22,132 bases of DNA from Alphaproteobacteria bacterium (GCA_013151535.1 JAADIC010000064.1:1-22132); one strand, 5' to 3'; numbered from the stretch's first letter, positions 6,174 through 14,794 are shown. The notes: generated by a model not told the origin, from the sequence alone. Made by a program: numbers and translations.

Positions 6174-6206
6174 CAAAAAAACCCGGCCAAATGACCGGGG
6201 TTTTTC
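6174..6206. terminator. Bidirectional rho-independent terminator
   Basis: A GC stem CCCGG/CCGGG (6182-6186 with 6195-6199) is flanked by seven A on the left and five T on the right, so it can act in both directions. It ends the rightward methylase remnant and the leftward aap operon, whose last stop is at 6222. Confidence 0.8.
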
Positions 6207-6221
6207 GTTTATTGAACCGCT

Positions 6222-7010
6222 TTAGTGACCCAGAATCTGGCTCAGGAACAGCTTGGTGCGATCCGATTTCGGATTGTTGAAGAACTCCTCCGGCTCGTTC
6301 TGTTCAACGATTTGCCCCATATCCATAAAGATCACCCGGTTCGCCACCTGCCGGGCAAAGCCCATTTCGTGGGTCACAACGATCATCGTCATGCCCTCTT
6401 GCGCCAGTTCGATCATGATATCGAGAACCTCTTTAATCATTTCCGGGTCCAGCGCCGAAGTTGGCTCGTCAAACAACATGATCCGGGGCTTCATGCACAG
6501 GCTGCGGGCAATCGCCACGCGCTGCTGTTGACCACCGGACAATTGGCCGGGAAATTTATCGGCCTGTTCCGGGATCTTGACCTTTTCCAGAAAATGCATG
6601 GCCGTTGCCTCGGCCTCTTTCTTGGGGGTCTTGCGCACCCAGATCGGTGCCAGCGTCAGGTTGTCGAGGATCGACAGATGCGGAAACAGGTTGAAGTGCT
6701 GAAACACCATGCCAACCTCGGACCGGATCTTGTCGATATTCTTGAGATCAGACGACAATTCGGTGCCATCCACCGAGATAATGCCCTGCTGGTGTTCCTC
6801 CAGCCGGTTGATGCAGCGGATCAGGGTGGATTTGCCGGACCCTGAAGGCCCGCAAACCACGATCCGCTCGCCTTGGTTCACCGTCATGTTGATGTCTTTC
6901 AGCACGTGGAAGGCCCCGTACCATTTGTTCATCCCGGTGATCTGGATGGCGACCTTGTCGGACACCTTCATCTTTGAACGATCGATTTCGCGATTCTCTA
7001 CTTGAGACAT
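6222..7010 (-). CDS. aapP: General L-amino acid ABC transporter, ATP-binding protein AapP (BztD)
   Basis: The ATPase subunit that powers uptake of glutamate, aspartate, glutamine and other L-amino acids through the AapQ/AapM channel at the inner membrane. The 262-residue protein is full length for the family. Walker A GPSGSGKST lies at 54-62, the Q-loop at VFQHFN (102-107), the signature LSGGQQQR at 157-164, Walker B IMLFDEP at 177-183, and the switch His at VTHE (H214). The ATG at 7010-7008 follows an AAGGAG site about nine bases upstream. It is the last gene of aapJ-aapQ-aapM-aapP and no internal stop or frameshift is visible. It ends 16 bp before the terminator at 6174-6206. Confidence 0.93.
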   Translation of the reverse strand: MSQVENREIDRSKMKVSDKVAIQITGMNKWYGAFHVLKDINMTVNQGERIVVCGPSGSGKSTLIRCINRLEEHQQGIISVDGTELSSDLKNIDKIRSEVGMVFQHFNLFPHLSILDNLTLAPIWVRKTPKKEAEATAMHFLEKVKIPEQADKFPGQLSGGQQQRVAIARSLCMKPRIMLFDEPTSALDPEMIKEVLDIMIELAQEGMTMIVVTHEMGFARQVANRVIFMDMGQIVEQNEPEEFFNNPKSDRTKLFLSQILGH

Positions 7011-8662
7011 TTTATATGCTCCTTAACTCTAGTGTCCGGTCTGAAGCTTGCGCTCCAGATACATGGAATAACGTGACATGGAGAAACAGACGACCCAGAA
7101 CACATCAGGGCGATAAACCCGTAAATTTCCCAGACGATACCGTTCCACGCCTGATTGGCGCGAATGGCGTTTGAAAGGCCCATGGGGTCCATCAGGCCAA
7201 CGATCATCACCAGCGTCGTGTCTTTGAACAGGCCGATGAAATTGCTGACGATGTTCGGGATGGAGATTTTCAGGGCTTGCGGCATGATAATCAGCCGTGT
7301 TGCCTGCCAGTAATCCATGCCCAGCGCATCCGCGGCCTCGTATTGGCCCTTGGGAAGGGCGGCAAGCCCTCCGCGGATCACCTCGGCCATATAGGCCGAA
7401 GCGAACAGCGTCACCATAATCATCACGCGCAAGACCAAATCGAAACTGGTACCCGGCGGCATGAAATAGTTCAGCAGTGTCGAGGCCACAAACAACAGCG
7501 TAATCAGGGGCACACCGCGAATGAACTCGATAAAGCCCACGCAGATGGTTTTGACCACGAACAGGTCCGATTGCCGCCCCAGCGCCAGCAAAATACCAAT
7601 GGGCAGGGATAATGTGATTCCGGTGATACCGATCAGAATAGACAGGGTGAACCCGCCCAACTGGTCACTGGTCACCGGCACCATTGGCCCGATTCGCCCC
7701 ACATCTTCATAGATACGCTGGATCGCATCGCGAATGCCGACTTCCCGGCCCTCGATATTGAGCAGCTTTTCAAACGCAACCTTGTCTTCTTTCGAGGTGG
7801 CGATTGGCAGGTTTTCAGGTGTTTTTACGTCAGCCAGATAATCCGGCAACGCCGCCCGCAGTTTTTCGGCTTCAACTTCCAGCCCCGCAAGCTCGGCCTT
7901 TTTGTCCGGCAGGCTTTGCAAGGTTTTCAACTCGCGCTTGGCGGTGACCAATTCAGCCGCATTCATCTCACCCGAAGCGATACGCTGCTCGTAACCGGCG
8001 ATGGCAGAGTCCATGTTGTTGTCACCGACATAGACCGCGATTGCCGCACCGATTGGCCCATATAGGAAAACCCACCAGATCACCGGCAACAGGAATGTCG
8101 CGATCGTCGCCCCGAGCGAACCGATAAGCGACGGCAGAAACTTCGACGCAAGATAGCCAATGCCAAAGCCCAGCAATGCGCCAACCGGTGTCCACAATGT
8201 GCCACCCCAGATCAGCCAGAAGGCAATGAATGGAAACAGGCCCGAAAAGATCAGCAACTTGCGCGGCAGTTTATCAAACAAAACCGGCGCGATGGCAAAG
8301 CCCAAAAGGACGAATGCCAGGATCGGCCGCCAGTATAAGTTGCTTGGGTAAAACCCGAACAACAATTGCCTGTAGCGCTCGCGGATTACCGCCCAACAGG
8401 CACCATCAGTTCCTTCACCGTAAGCCGCCGCGATTTGCTCGCGGCATTCGCCTAGGGAATTCGCAGTCCAACTTGACTGGAACATCCAAGGCAGAACGTA
8501 GTCCAGGACAAAAAACAAAAACACAACCGAGATAATCGTCAGCGCGCCGTTGCCATAGCTCGAGAACAGGTTCTCGCGCGCCCATTTGAGGATGCCGGTT
8601 TCACCGAGCGGGGGTTCTTGTTCCCCCAGCATTTCGGTGCGGACGTAAGATAGATCGCTCAT
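6998..8662 (-). CDS. aapM: General L-amino acid ABC transporter, permease AapM (BztC), C-terminus frameshifted
   Basis: An inner-membrane channel subunit paired with AapQ. Hydrophobic segments occur around 40-60, 112-128, 137-153, 156-172 and 186-210, and again from about 335. The EAA loop GGLAALPKGQYEAADALG couples it to AapP. Two oddities. First, about 110 residues (213-325), mostly charged and coiled-coil-like, lie between the N-terminal half and the permease domain; most family members I know have only a short linker. Second, near 7100 two extra bases (TG) after EIYGFIALM change the frame, so the expected ending with SRYSMYLERKLQTGH and a TAG at 7029-7031 is replaced by 30-odd unrelated residues running into aapP. 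The start ATG follows the aapQ stop after one base. Function may survive because only the extreme C-terminus changes. Confidence 0.85.
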   Translation of the reverse strand: MSDLSYVRTEMLGEQEPPLGETGILKWARENLFSSYGNGALTIISVVFLFFVLDYVLPWMFQSSWTANSLGECREQIAAAYGEGTDGACWAVIRERYRQLLFGFYPSNLYWRPILAFVLLGFAIAPVLFDKLPRKLLIFSGLFPFIAFWLIWGGTLWTPVGALLGFGIGYLASKFLPSLIGSLGATIATFLLPVIWWVFLYGPIGAAIAVYVGDNNMDSAIAGYEQRIASGEMNAAELVTAKRELKTLQSLPDKKAELAGLEVEAEKLRAALPDYLADVKTPENLPIATSKEDKVAFEKLLNIEGREVGIRDAIQRIYEDVGRIGPMVPVTSDQLGGFTLSILIGITGITLSLPIGILLALGRQSDLFVVKTICVGFIEFIRGVPLITLLFVASTLLNYFMPPGTSFDLVLRVMIMVTLFASAYMAEVIRGGLAALPKGQYEAADALGMDYWQATRLIIMPQALKISIPNIVSNFIGLFKDTTLVMIVGLMDPMGLSNAIRANQAWNGIVWEIYGFIALMCSGSSVSPCHVIPCIWSASFRPDTRVKEHIKCLK

Positions 8663-8663
8663 T

Positions 8664-9883
8664 TTACCGCTCCCTCATCTTGATAGATTCGTTATACCAG
8701 TTCATGATAATCGACACCGTGATCGAGATCGAAAGATAGGCCGCCATCAGCAGCATCAGGCTTTCCATCTCGCGGCCGGTCTGGTTCAGCGTGATGCCGC
8801 CCAGCGTACCCGTCATATCCATATAGCCCACCGCAATTGCCAGTGACGAGTTTTTGGTCAGGTTCAGATATTGCGAGATCATCGGCGGGATAATCACCCG
8901 CAAAGCCTGTGGCAGGATCACCAGCGACATGGTCCGGCCCGGGCGCAGGCCCAGAGCCGCAGCCGCTTCGGATTGTCCTTTGGAAACTGCCTGAATCCGG
9001 CGCGAACCGCCTCGGCGATGAAGGCCCCGGTATAGATGCTCAAAGCCAGCCAAAGTGCGATCAGCGAATTGCGGATCACAAACCCGCCTTCAAAGCGGAA
9101 CCGCGCCATGACCGGATATTCCAGCGTGATTGGTCGGCCCATGGCGAAAAACACAACCAAGGCGGGCAGGGTCAGGATGGCCAATTTGATCCAGAAGGTC
9201 GGCAGGATGTCACCGGTTCTTTCCTGCCGGGCTTTGGCCCAGCGACCAAAGACAAAGATGCCGACAACCGACAACAGGAAGACCACGACGGGAACCATGC
9301 CCCCGGCTCCAAAAACCGGGCTGGGAACAAACACGCCAGCATTGGTGAACGCCACCGAGTCCCAAAGCGACATGGCGTTTTCGGGGGTTTTGCCGCGAAA
9401 CCCTGCAATCTTCGGCATGGTTTCGATCAGGATGGCCGCAGTCAGCAAAATCCACAACAGAACCGGCACGTTGCGCACGGTTTCGATATAGACCGTCATC
9501 AAGCGCGCAACGATCCAGTTCTTGGACAGCCGCAAAACACCGACCATCACGCCGATAAACGTGGCGGCGATACAACCCAGCACCGCAATCAGCAATGTGT
9601 TCAGGATACCGACAAGTGCGGCGCGGGCATGCGTCATCGTGCTGTCATAGGCGATGAGCTTCTGGTTGATGTCATAGCCTGAAGGCTGCCACAAAAACCC
9701 AAAGCTCAGGGGTTTACCCAAGGCGGCCAGATTGTTGGCGGCGTTATTCGCAAGCCACGCAAAACCAAGCATGAACAGAAAAAGCGCAATGACCTGAATG
9801 GTCATGGAACGATAGCGTGAATCGTAAATCAGCATACTCAGCCGGAATGTCGGCCCCTGTGCTGCCTGGTCTGCCATAGCCAT
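8664..9883 (-). pseudogene. aapQ: General L-amino acid ABC transporter, permease AapQ (BztB), single frameshift
   Basis: Two overlapping frames together make a normal AapQ of about 406 residues. The first (9883 to about 8995) holds the N-terminal membrane segments and the first part of the permease domain, up to AFIAEAVRAG. The second (about 8995 to 8664) continues IQAVSKGQSEAAAALGL, the EAA loop, and ends in YNESIKMRER. The break is one missing A near 8995 (GGATTC where GGnATTC is needed). Restoring it gives an uninterrupted family protein, so this is either a sequencing or assembly error or a very recent mutation. If real, the encoded channel loses its ATPase-contact loop and the transporter would be inactive. 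A GGGGGAAG site precedes the ATG at 9883; a second ATG two codons later is possible. Confidence 0.85.
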
Positions 9884-9994
9884 GGCTTCCCCCCCGGGTT
9901 ACAGATCAACCTTGTGAAGCGTCTTGCTGCAAAACGGTTTACCCGCTTCTGCGCGCTGTCATCATCAATCTAAAATTGTACTGGATATAGAAAA

Positions 9995-10020
9995 TGGGGC
10001 GCACCGTGTGGCACGCCCCA
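9995..10020 (-). promoter_or_regulatory. Hairpin in the aapJ-aapQ gap
   Basis: A 7-bp stem (TGGGGCG 9995-10001 with CGCCCCA 10014-10020) with a possible inner CC/GG pair follows the aapJ stop by 17 bases. On the transcribed strand it is followed by ATTTTC, too short a T run for a strong terminator. Such structures behind binding-protein genes commonly stabilise the upstream message or end part of transcription, which gives more AapJ than permease. That role is inferred. Confidence 0.6.
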
Positions 10021-10036
10021 AATCGTTCAGATCAAC

Positions 10037-11053
10037 TTAACGGAACGGAGGCGAATAGATCAAACCGCCGTTTTTCCATTGAGCGTTCAGACCACGGGCA
10101 AGGCCGATGGCTGTGCTTTCGCCGATGTTGCTTTCAAAGATTTCGCCGTAGTTGCCGGAAACAGCAATCACACGAGCGGCCCAATCTTTGTCCAGACCCA
10201 GCATTCCGCCCAAGTCACCTTCGGTGCCCAGCAGACGGTTGATTTCCGGGTTGTTGGTGCCTTTTTGCATTTCAGCAAGGTTGGCAGACGTAACACCCAG
10301 TTCTTCAGCCGAGATCAGTGCGTTCAGAGTCCAGCGAACAATGTCGCCCCACTGGTCGTCGCCGTGGCGAACGAGTGGACCCAGAGGCTCTTTCGAAATG
10401 ATTTCTGGCAGCAGAACGTGGTCGCCAGGATTTTCAAAAGTTGCACGGGTCGCAGCCAGACCGGATGCGTCAGTTGTGTAAACGTCACAAGCGCCGGCCA
10501 GATAGTTCTGCTGGCTTTCTGCGTTTGTTTCGATTGGCACTGGCTCATAGGACATTCCGTTGGAACGGAAGTAGTCGGCCAGGTTCAGCTCGGTTGTGGT
10601 ACCGGTCTGGATACAGATGGTTGCACCATCCAGATCTTTGGCAGACGAAACGCCCAGTTCTTTTGGAACCATGAAGCCTTGACCATCATAGTAGTTAACA
10701 CCAACAAAGGTGAACTTCAGGTCAACATCGCGCGAGAATGTCCATGTGGTGTTACGGGCCAGCATGTCAATCTCACCGGAAGCCAGCGCTGTGAAGCGTG
10801 TCTTACCAGTTGTTGGCACAAACTTAACCGCGTTGGAATCACCCAGAACAGCCGCAGCAACGGCCCGGCAGATTGCAACGTCAAAGCCGGCCCAGTTGCC
10901 GTTTGCGTCAGGTGCAGCAAAGCCAACCAGACCAGTGGAAACACCACAAGCCAGCTCGCCTTTTGCCTTTACGTCGTCAAGTGTGGCAGCAGATGCCGCA
11001 CCAGCAACAAGGCCAGCTACGGTGAGCGCGCCAAGGAATACTGATTTTTTCAT
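10037..11053 (-). CDS. aapJ: General L-amino acid ABC transporter, periplasmic binding protein AapJ (BztA)
   Basis: A 338-residue periplasmic receptor that delivers L-amino acids, chiefly acidic ones and their amides, to AapQ/AapM. The signal peptide is MKKSVFLGALTVAGLVAG followed by AASA, with likely cleavage after residue 22. The mature protein opens with TLDDVKAKGELACGVSTG, a family hallmark. Further family blocks are NWAGFDVAICRAVAAAVLGD, ARNTTWTFSRD and SGNYGEIFE, and the end is GGLIYSPPFR. Length is normal and no break is visible. It is the first and probably most strongly expressed gene of the operon, with a long leader holding a hairpin, a sigma70-like promoter near 11157-11186 and a 17-bp dyad upstream. 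Confidence 0.95.
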   Translation of the reverse strand: MKKSVFLGALTVAGLVAGAASAATLDDVKAKGELACGVSTGLVGFAAPDANGNWAGFDVAICRAVAAAVLGDSNAVKFVPTTGKTRFTALASGEIDMLARNTTWTFSRDVDLKFTFVGVNYYDGQGFMVPKELGVSSAKDLDGATICIQTGTTTELNLADYFRSNGMSYEPVPIETNAESQQNYLAGACDVYTTDASGLAATRATFENPGDHVLLPEIISKEPLGPLVRHGDDQWGDIVRWTLNALISAEELGVTSANLAEMQKGTNNPEINRLLGTEGDLGGMLGLDKDWAARVIAVSGNYGEIFESNIGESTAIGLARGLNAQWKNGGLIYSPPFR

Positions 11054-11126
11054 ATTTTACCTCTTCCTGATGTACTGTCTTTTTACGGACAGAGTTCCGA
11101 CCTTTATGGCCGGATTCGAAAATTGC

Positions 11127-11148
11127 CCGAGGGGAGTGTGCCCCTCGG
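11127..11148 (-). promoter_or_regulatory. Strong leader hairpin upstream of aapJ
   Basis: Perfect 8-bp arms CCGAGGGG (11127-11134) and CCCCTCGG (11141-11148) with a 6-base loop. In the leftward transcript the stem is followed by GCAATTTTCG, so it could act as a weak attenuator or protect the 5' end of the message. It lies between the proposed promoter and the aapJ start. Confidence 0.5.
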
Positions 11149-11156
11149 CGGCTCCG

Positions 11157-11186
11157 ATTGTGGTCAATTATTGCCGGTTTGGTCAA
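11157..11186 (-). promoter_or_regulatory. Candidate sigma70 promoter of aapJQMP
   Basis: Reading leftward, TTGACC (11186-11181) and CACAAT (11162-11157) are separated by 18 bp. The start point would fall near 11150, about 100 bases before the aapJ ATG. The -10 box matches the consensus only moderately. Confidence 0.4.
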
Positions 11187-11200
11187 GGGTGGATTTGCAA

Positions 11201-11217
11201 GTTAACCAAGGGTTAAC
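11201..11217. promoter_or_regulatory. 17-bp perfect dyad upstream of the aapJ promoter
   Basis: GTTAACC (11201-11207) AAG GGTTAAC (11211-11217). Because TTAA is itself palindromic, the same bases also form direct repeats GTTAACC at 11201 and 11212, exactly 11 bp apart, which would lie on one face of the helix. The centre lies about 60 bp upstream of the proposed start point, a usual activator position. The binding protein is unknown. Confidence 0.45.
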
Positions 11218-11312
11218 CACATTAAATCGCAATTTAGCATCGGGTTCCGAGTTATTGCCAAAGTCAACAGTCAATTAGGGCGCGAATGGAAACGTTTTTG
11301 GCCCTAAACGAC

Positions 11313-12023
11313 TCACCCGGATACGACCTGAAAGAATCGAAACGCGTCGCAAAAGTCCTGCCGTTTGCTTATGGCAGTCGCTTCGGCTTCTTCATCCGCA
11401 CCCCATTGCTCGACCTGCCAAATCTCGTCAATCTGGGAGTGTTGCCACAATTGCCCGATCTCGCCATAACCGTGAATTGCCGCCAGCGCGATCACCAGTG
11501 AACCGGAATGGGTCACCAGATCATGAAAGCCGGTCAGCGGGAAAATATCCAGCCGGTTGACCTCGGCCGTCAGCTTTTCCAGCGCCTCGGGTGCCTGCGC
11601 GTGGTGCATGATCCCGTTTGTCACCTGCAACCGAAAGCTGAATTTCTCGCCCGCCCAGTCCAGCAGCGGATCCCACGCTTTGGCCTGTCGCGCCGCCAGT
11701 TCCGCCGGATAAGCGCTGCGATAACACAGCAAATCACTGCCACCATAGGCCGACAACATGGCCGCCACTTCGGCCCTTTGTGGCGCGACCTTGTCAAGCG
11801 CGGCATTGACGCGCCGCGTCATCGGCATGGTTTTGGGGTCAACCTGCGCCTCTTGCGCGGCCCATTCATCGGCAATCATTTGCGCCAGCGCCCGGGTTGG
11901 TACGATCAGCGGGGTTCTGGCCGGGGTTTTGAGCTGCCGTTCATCCAGCAACACCTCGAACCCGCCCCCGACCTCGGTAACGGTTGCGTCAGCCCAGAAC
12001 CGTTTCTTCAAAGACGGGTTCAT
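11313..12023 (-). CDS. ATP12-family F1-ATPase assembly chaperone
   Basis: A 236-residue member of the ATP12 family, the alphaproteobacterial relatives of the mitochondrial chaperone that holds the alpha subunit of F1-ATPase before assembly. Family blocks seen: KRFW near the start, DERQLKTPARTPLIVPT, IADEWAAQ, DPKTMPMTRRVNAALD, SDLLCYR, WDPLLDWA, and SLVIALA near the end. The length fits. Its ATG overlaps the rluC stop as ATGA (12020-12023), so the two genes are translationally coupled, and it closes the luxR-rarA-crcB-rluC-ATP12 group. Downstream, TTAGGGC (11275-11281) and GCCCTAA (11301-11307) could pair as a long-loop terminator, but this is weak. Confidence 0.88.
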   Translation of the reverse strand: MNPSLKKRFWADATVTEVGGGFEVLLDERQLKTPARTPLIVPTRALAQMIADEWAAQEAQVDPKTMPMTRRVNAALDKVAPQRAEVAAMLSAYGGSDLLCYRSAYPAELAARQAKAWDPLLDWAGEKFSFRLQVTNGIMHHAQAPEALEKLTAEVNRLDIFPLTGFHDLVTHSGSLVIALAAIHGYGEIGQLWQHSQIDEIWQVEQWGADEEAEATAISKRQDFCDAFRFFQVVSG

Positions 12024-13069
12024 TCCTGATCCAGAAATGGATCAACCGGTGCCCATTTGACCGCCCAGTTCATCATATCCCAAGTGCGCTGCATGTGCTC
12101 GGGCAAAGGTGCCGTCAGCTCCAGCCGCGCACCCGTCACCGGATGATCCAGCATCAGCGAACGCGCGTGCAGATGCAGCTTGCGGCTAATGTCACCCCCA
12201 AGCTGCGCACCCCAGCCGTCACCCTCGTTCACCTGCTTGTTGGTGCCGTATTTACCGTCACCGATGATCGGATGGCCTATTTCGGCCATATGGGCGCGCA
12301 ATTGATGCGTCCGCCCCGTGACCGGCACCAAAGCCACCCAGCTTGCGCGTTTGCCGACCTCCTCCAGCATCGAATAATCGGTTGTGGCGAATTTCGCACC
12401 TTGGGTCGATTTCACCTCGTCAGGATGAATACAGACCATCTTTTCACCCGCCTGATTGGGGCCATGCCCGCCCTGTTTAACCAGCCCAAACCGGATCGTC
12501 CCCATGCGGGGCAAGGGGCTGCCCGCCACCGCCGCCCAGTAAATCTTGCGCGTGGTCCGCTCCTTGAACGCATCCGCCAGATCACGCGCCACCATGCGCG
12601 AGCGTGCCAGCAGCAGGATGCCCGATGTATCCTTGTCCAGCCGATGCACAAGGCGCGGGCGTTCCTCGGCATCAAAAATCAGCGCCTCTGACAGCCCGTC
12701 AATATGGCGCGATTGGCCCGAGCCACCCTGCACCGCCAGCCCCGGCGGTTTGTTCAGCGCAATAATATGGTCGTCGCGATAGATCACACAGGCGCGCAGC
12801 ATATCGATATCGTCTTGCGAGACTTTCAACTCGCGCTCGCGGCGCGGTCGCGTGTCCGCCGTGTCAGGCAGCGGTGGAAGTCGCACCGATTGCCCCTCTT
12901 CTAGCCGAGTCGAGGCTTTAACCCGCCCGCCATCCACCCGGATTTCACCCTTGCGGCACATCTTTTCGATCCGTCCCTGCCCGATATGGGGAAAGCTACG
13001 GCGAAGCCAGCGGTCCAGCCGCTGCTCGGCGTCATCCGCCTTGACCGTTAGGGTTTGCACACCACTCAT
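12020..13069 (-). CDS. RluA-family 23S rRNA pseudouridine synthase (RluC type)
   Basis: Converts selected uridines of 23S rRNA to pseudouridine in the cytoplasm. An N-terminal S4 RNA-binding domain (about 14-65, with QRLDRWLRR and GEIRVDGGRVK) is followed by the synthase domain with the catalytic motif HRLDKDTSG at 142-150 (Asp145). RTHQLRAHM is present later. I chose the ATG at 13069, not the upstream ATG at 13093, because it forms an ATGA overlap with the crcB stop and has GGGGGA in ribosome binding position; the upstream start would lie inside crcB. The 349-residue length suits RluC better than RluD, but the exact target uridines cannot be read from sequence. ATP12 follows with another ATGA overlap. 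Confidence 0.88.
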   Translation of the reverse strand: MSGVQTLTVKADDAEQRLDRWLRRSFPHIGQGRIEKMCRKGEIRVDGGRVKASTRLEEGQSVRLPPLPDTADTRPRRERELKVSQDDIDMLRACVIYRDDHIIALNKPPGLAVQGGSGQSRHIDGLSEALIFDAEERPRLVHRLDKDTSGILLLARSRMVARDLADAFKERTTRKIYWAAVAGSPLPRMGTIRFGLVKQGGHGPNQAGEKMVCIHPDEVKSTQGAKFATTDYSMLEEVGKRASWVALVPVTGRTHQLRAHMAEIGHPIIGDGKYGTNKQVNEGDGWGAQLGGDISRKLHLHARSLMLDHPVTGARLELTAPLPEHMQRTWDMMNWAVKWAPVDPFLDQE

Positions 13070-13419
13070 CCGAAAATCCCCCGGGCGATCCACACCGCCA
13101 AAAATACCGCTACCAGCGATAGGATCACGCTGGCCAAAACATAAAGCGCCGCTTCGCCCGCACGGCCAGCCTCGTAAAGTTGCAGCGTATCCAGCGAGAA
13201 CGCCGAAAACGTGGTGAAGCCGCCTAACATGCCGGTCAGAACCAAGGGCATGAACCGGTCCAACCCTTTGGAGGCCAGCAGGATCACCATAAGCCCCATC
13301 ACGAACGAGCCGATCACATTGACCGCAAGCGTACCCAGCGGGAACGCCACGTTCAGCGCCACCAGATACCGTAAGCTGGCACCAAACGCGCCGCCGATTG
13401 CTACATAAAGAAACGTCAT
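13066..13419 (-). CDS. crcB: Fluoride channel Fluc/CrcB
   Basis: A 117-residue, four-helix inner-membrane protein that forms dual-topology dimers and exports fluoride. The motifs are GASLRYL (13-19), NVIGSF (34-39, with the conserved pore Asn) and GGFTTFSAFS (66-75, with the Phe/Thr residues lining the pore). The start at 13419 is preferred over one 21 codons upstream because it has AAGGA before it and begins directly with the first membrane helix. A single full-length copy implies a homodimer. The stop overlaps rluC as ATGA, and rarA ends 31 bp upstream. No fluoride riboswitch is visible before it, so expression appears to follow the operon. Confidence 0.9.
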   Translation of the reverse strand: MTFLYVAIGGAFGASLRYLVALNVAFPLGTLAVNVIGSFVMGLMVILLASKGLDRFMPLVLTGMLGGFTTFSAFSLDTLQLYEAGRAGEAALYVLASVILSLVAVFLAVWIARGIFG

Positions 13420-13450
13420 GGCGCGTCCTTGTTCTGCTTTGGCGGGATTG

Positions 13451-14764
13451 TCAAGTTTGCCGCTTGGCCCTGAGCTTAACAAAGTAATCCAACCGCTTTT
13501 TCAACTCGCGCTCATGGCCCCGTTCAAGCGGTGTGTAAAACACGCCGCGCTGCATGGTGTCGGGAAAATAGTTCTGGCCTGAAAACCCATCCTCGGCATC
13601 ATGGTCGTAAGCATAGCCCGCGCCGTAACCCTGATCTTTCATCATTTTGGTAGGGGCGTTCAGGATATGTTTTGGTGGAGGCTCGGACCCCGTCGATTTC
13701 GCCGCCGCCATCGCTGCCTTATACGCCCCGTAGGAGGCGTTCGATTTCGGGGCCAGCGCCAGATAAATCACCGCCTGGGCAATCGCCAACTCACCTTCAG
13801 GGCTGCCAAGACGTTCATAGGTTTCCCAGGCGTGCAGGCATTGGGTCTGGGCGTTGGGATCGGCCAGCCCGATATCCTCGATGGCCATGCGGGTGATGCG
13901 GCGCGCCAGATAGCGCGGGTCTTCACCGCCCTGCAACATCCGCGCCAACCAGTATAGGGCGGCATCCGGATCCGAGCCGCGCACGGATTTGTGCAGGGCC
14001 GAGATCAGGTTGTAATGCTCCTCACCGGATTTGTCATATTTCGGCGCGCGGCGTGACAGGCGTTTGGACAGTTCCTCCGGGCCGGGCGCAACCTCATCGT
14101 TCCACGCGAAACATTGCTCCAGCAGGTTCAGCAACGCCCGCCCGTCGCCATCTGCCATTTCCAGCAAGGCCTCGCGCGCAAGTGCTGTCACCGGAATGGC
14201 GCGGCCCATCTCGCCTTCGGCCCGCTGGGCCAGAAGTTCAAGATCGGCCAGGGTCAGGCGTTTCAGAACCAGCACCTGCGCGCGCGACAGCAAAGCGGCG
14301 TTCAGCTCGAACGACGGATTTTCCGTCGTCGCCCCGACCAGCACAATCGTGCCGTCCTCCATATGCGGCAAGAACCCGTCTTGTTGAGCCTTATTGAAAC
14401 GGTGGATTTCATCGACAAACAGCAGCGTCCCACGCCCGTTCTGGCGGCGCAGGCGCGCGGCCTCGAACACTTTGCGCAAATCCGCCATGCCGGTGAAAAT
14501 CGCGCTGATCTGCACAAAGGCCAGATCGGTTTCATCCGCCAAAAGCCGCGCGATGGTGGTTTTGCCGACACCCGGCGGACCCCAGAAAATGATATTGCCC
14601 AGCGATTTAGCCGCCAACATGGCGTGGAGCGGCCCACCCTCATCCAGAATATGCCCCTGCCCGATGACCGCGCCCAAGGATTTAGGCCGCAAACGATCCG
14701 CCAGCGGGCTGGGCGCGCTTGTTTGCGGCGCCGTATCGGGGTTTTGATCAAACAGGTCGGGCAT
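13451..14764 (-). CDS. rarA: Replication-associated recombination protein RarA (MgsA)
   Basis: A 437-residue AAA+ ATPase acting at stalled replication forks, related to clamp-loader subunits and to eukaryotic WRNIP1. It has Walker A GPPGVGKTT (62-70), Walker B LLFVDEIHRF (114-123), sensor region GATTENPSFELN, and the C-terminal tetramer domain with YNLISALHKSVRGSDPDAALYWLARM, shown here only as the well-known family signature around residues 245-270. Length and ending are normal. It lies 64 bp after luxR and 31 bp before crcB on the same strand, consistent with co-transcription. The MPDLFDQ opening resembles the family N-terminus that carries a clamp-binding-like peptide. Confidence 0.93.
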   Translation of the reverse strand: MPDLFDQNPDTAPQTSAPSPLADRLRPKSLGAVIGQGHILDEGGPLHAMLAAKSLGNIIFWGPPGVGKTTIARLLADETDLAFVQISAIFTGMADLRKVFEAARLRRQNGRGTLLFVDEIHRFNKAQQDGFLPHMEDGTIVLVGATTENPSFELNAALLSRAQVLVLKRLTLADLELLAQRAEGEMGRAIPVTALAREALLEMADGDGRALLNLLEQCFAWNDEVAPGPEELSKRLSRRAPKYDKSGEEHYNLISALHKSVRGSDPDAALYWLARMLQGGEDPRYLARRITRMAIEDIGLADPNAQTQCLHAWETYERLGSPEGELAIAQAVIYLALAPKSNASYGAYKAAMAAAKSTGSEPPPKHILNAPTKMMKDQGYGAGYAYDHDAEDGFSGQNYFPDTMQRGVFYTPLERGHERELKKRLDYFVKLRAKRQT

Positions 14765-14794
14765 GGATGCAGTTTAGGCCCTGCGCGCCGGGCA

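Noticed and set aside
8909..9682. A 257-codon plus-strand frame
   Set aside because: Antisense of aapQ with no recognisable domain; aapQ is certain on the other strand.
13420..13482. A 21-residue N-terminal extension of CrcB
   Set aside because: The extension is polar, overlaps the end of rarA, and the ATG at 13419 has a good AAGGA site directly before the first membrane helix.
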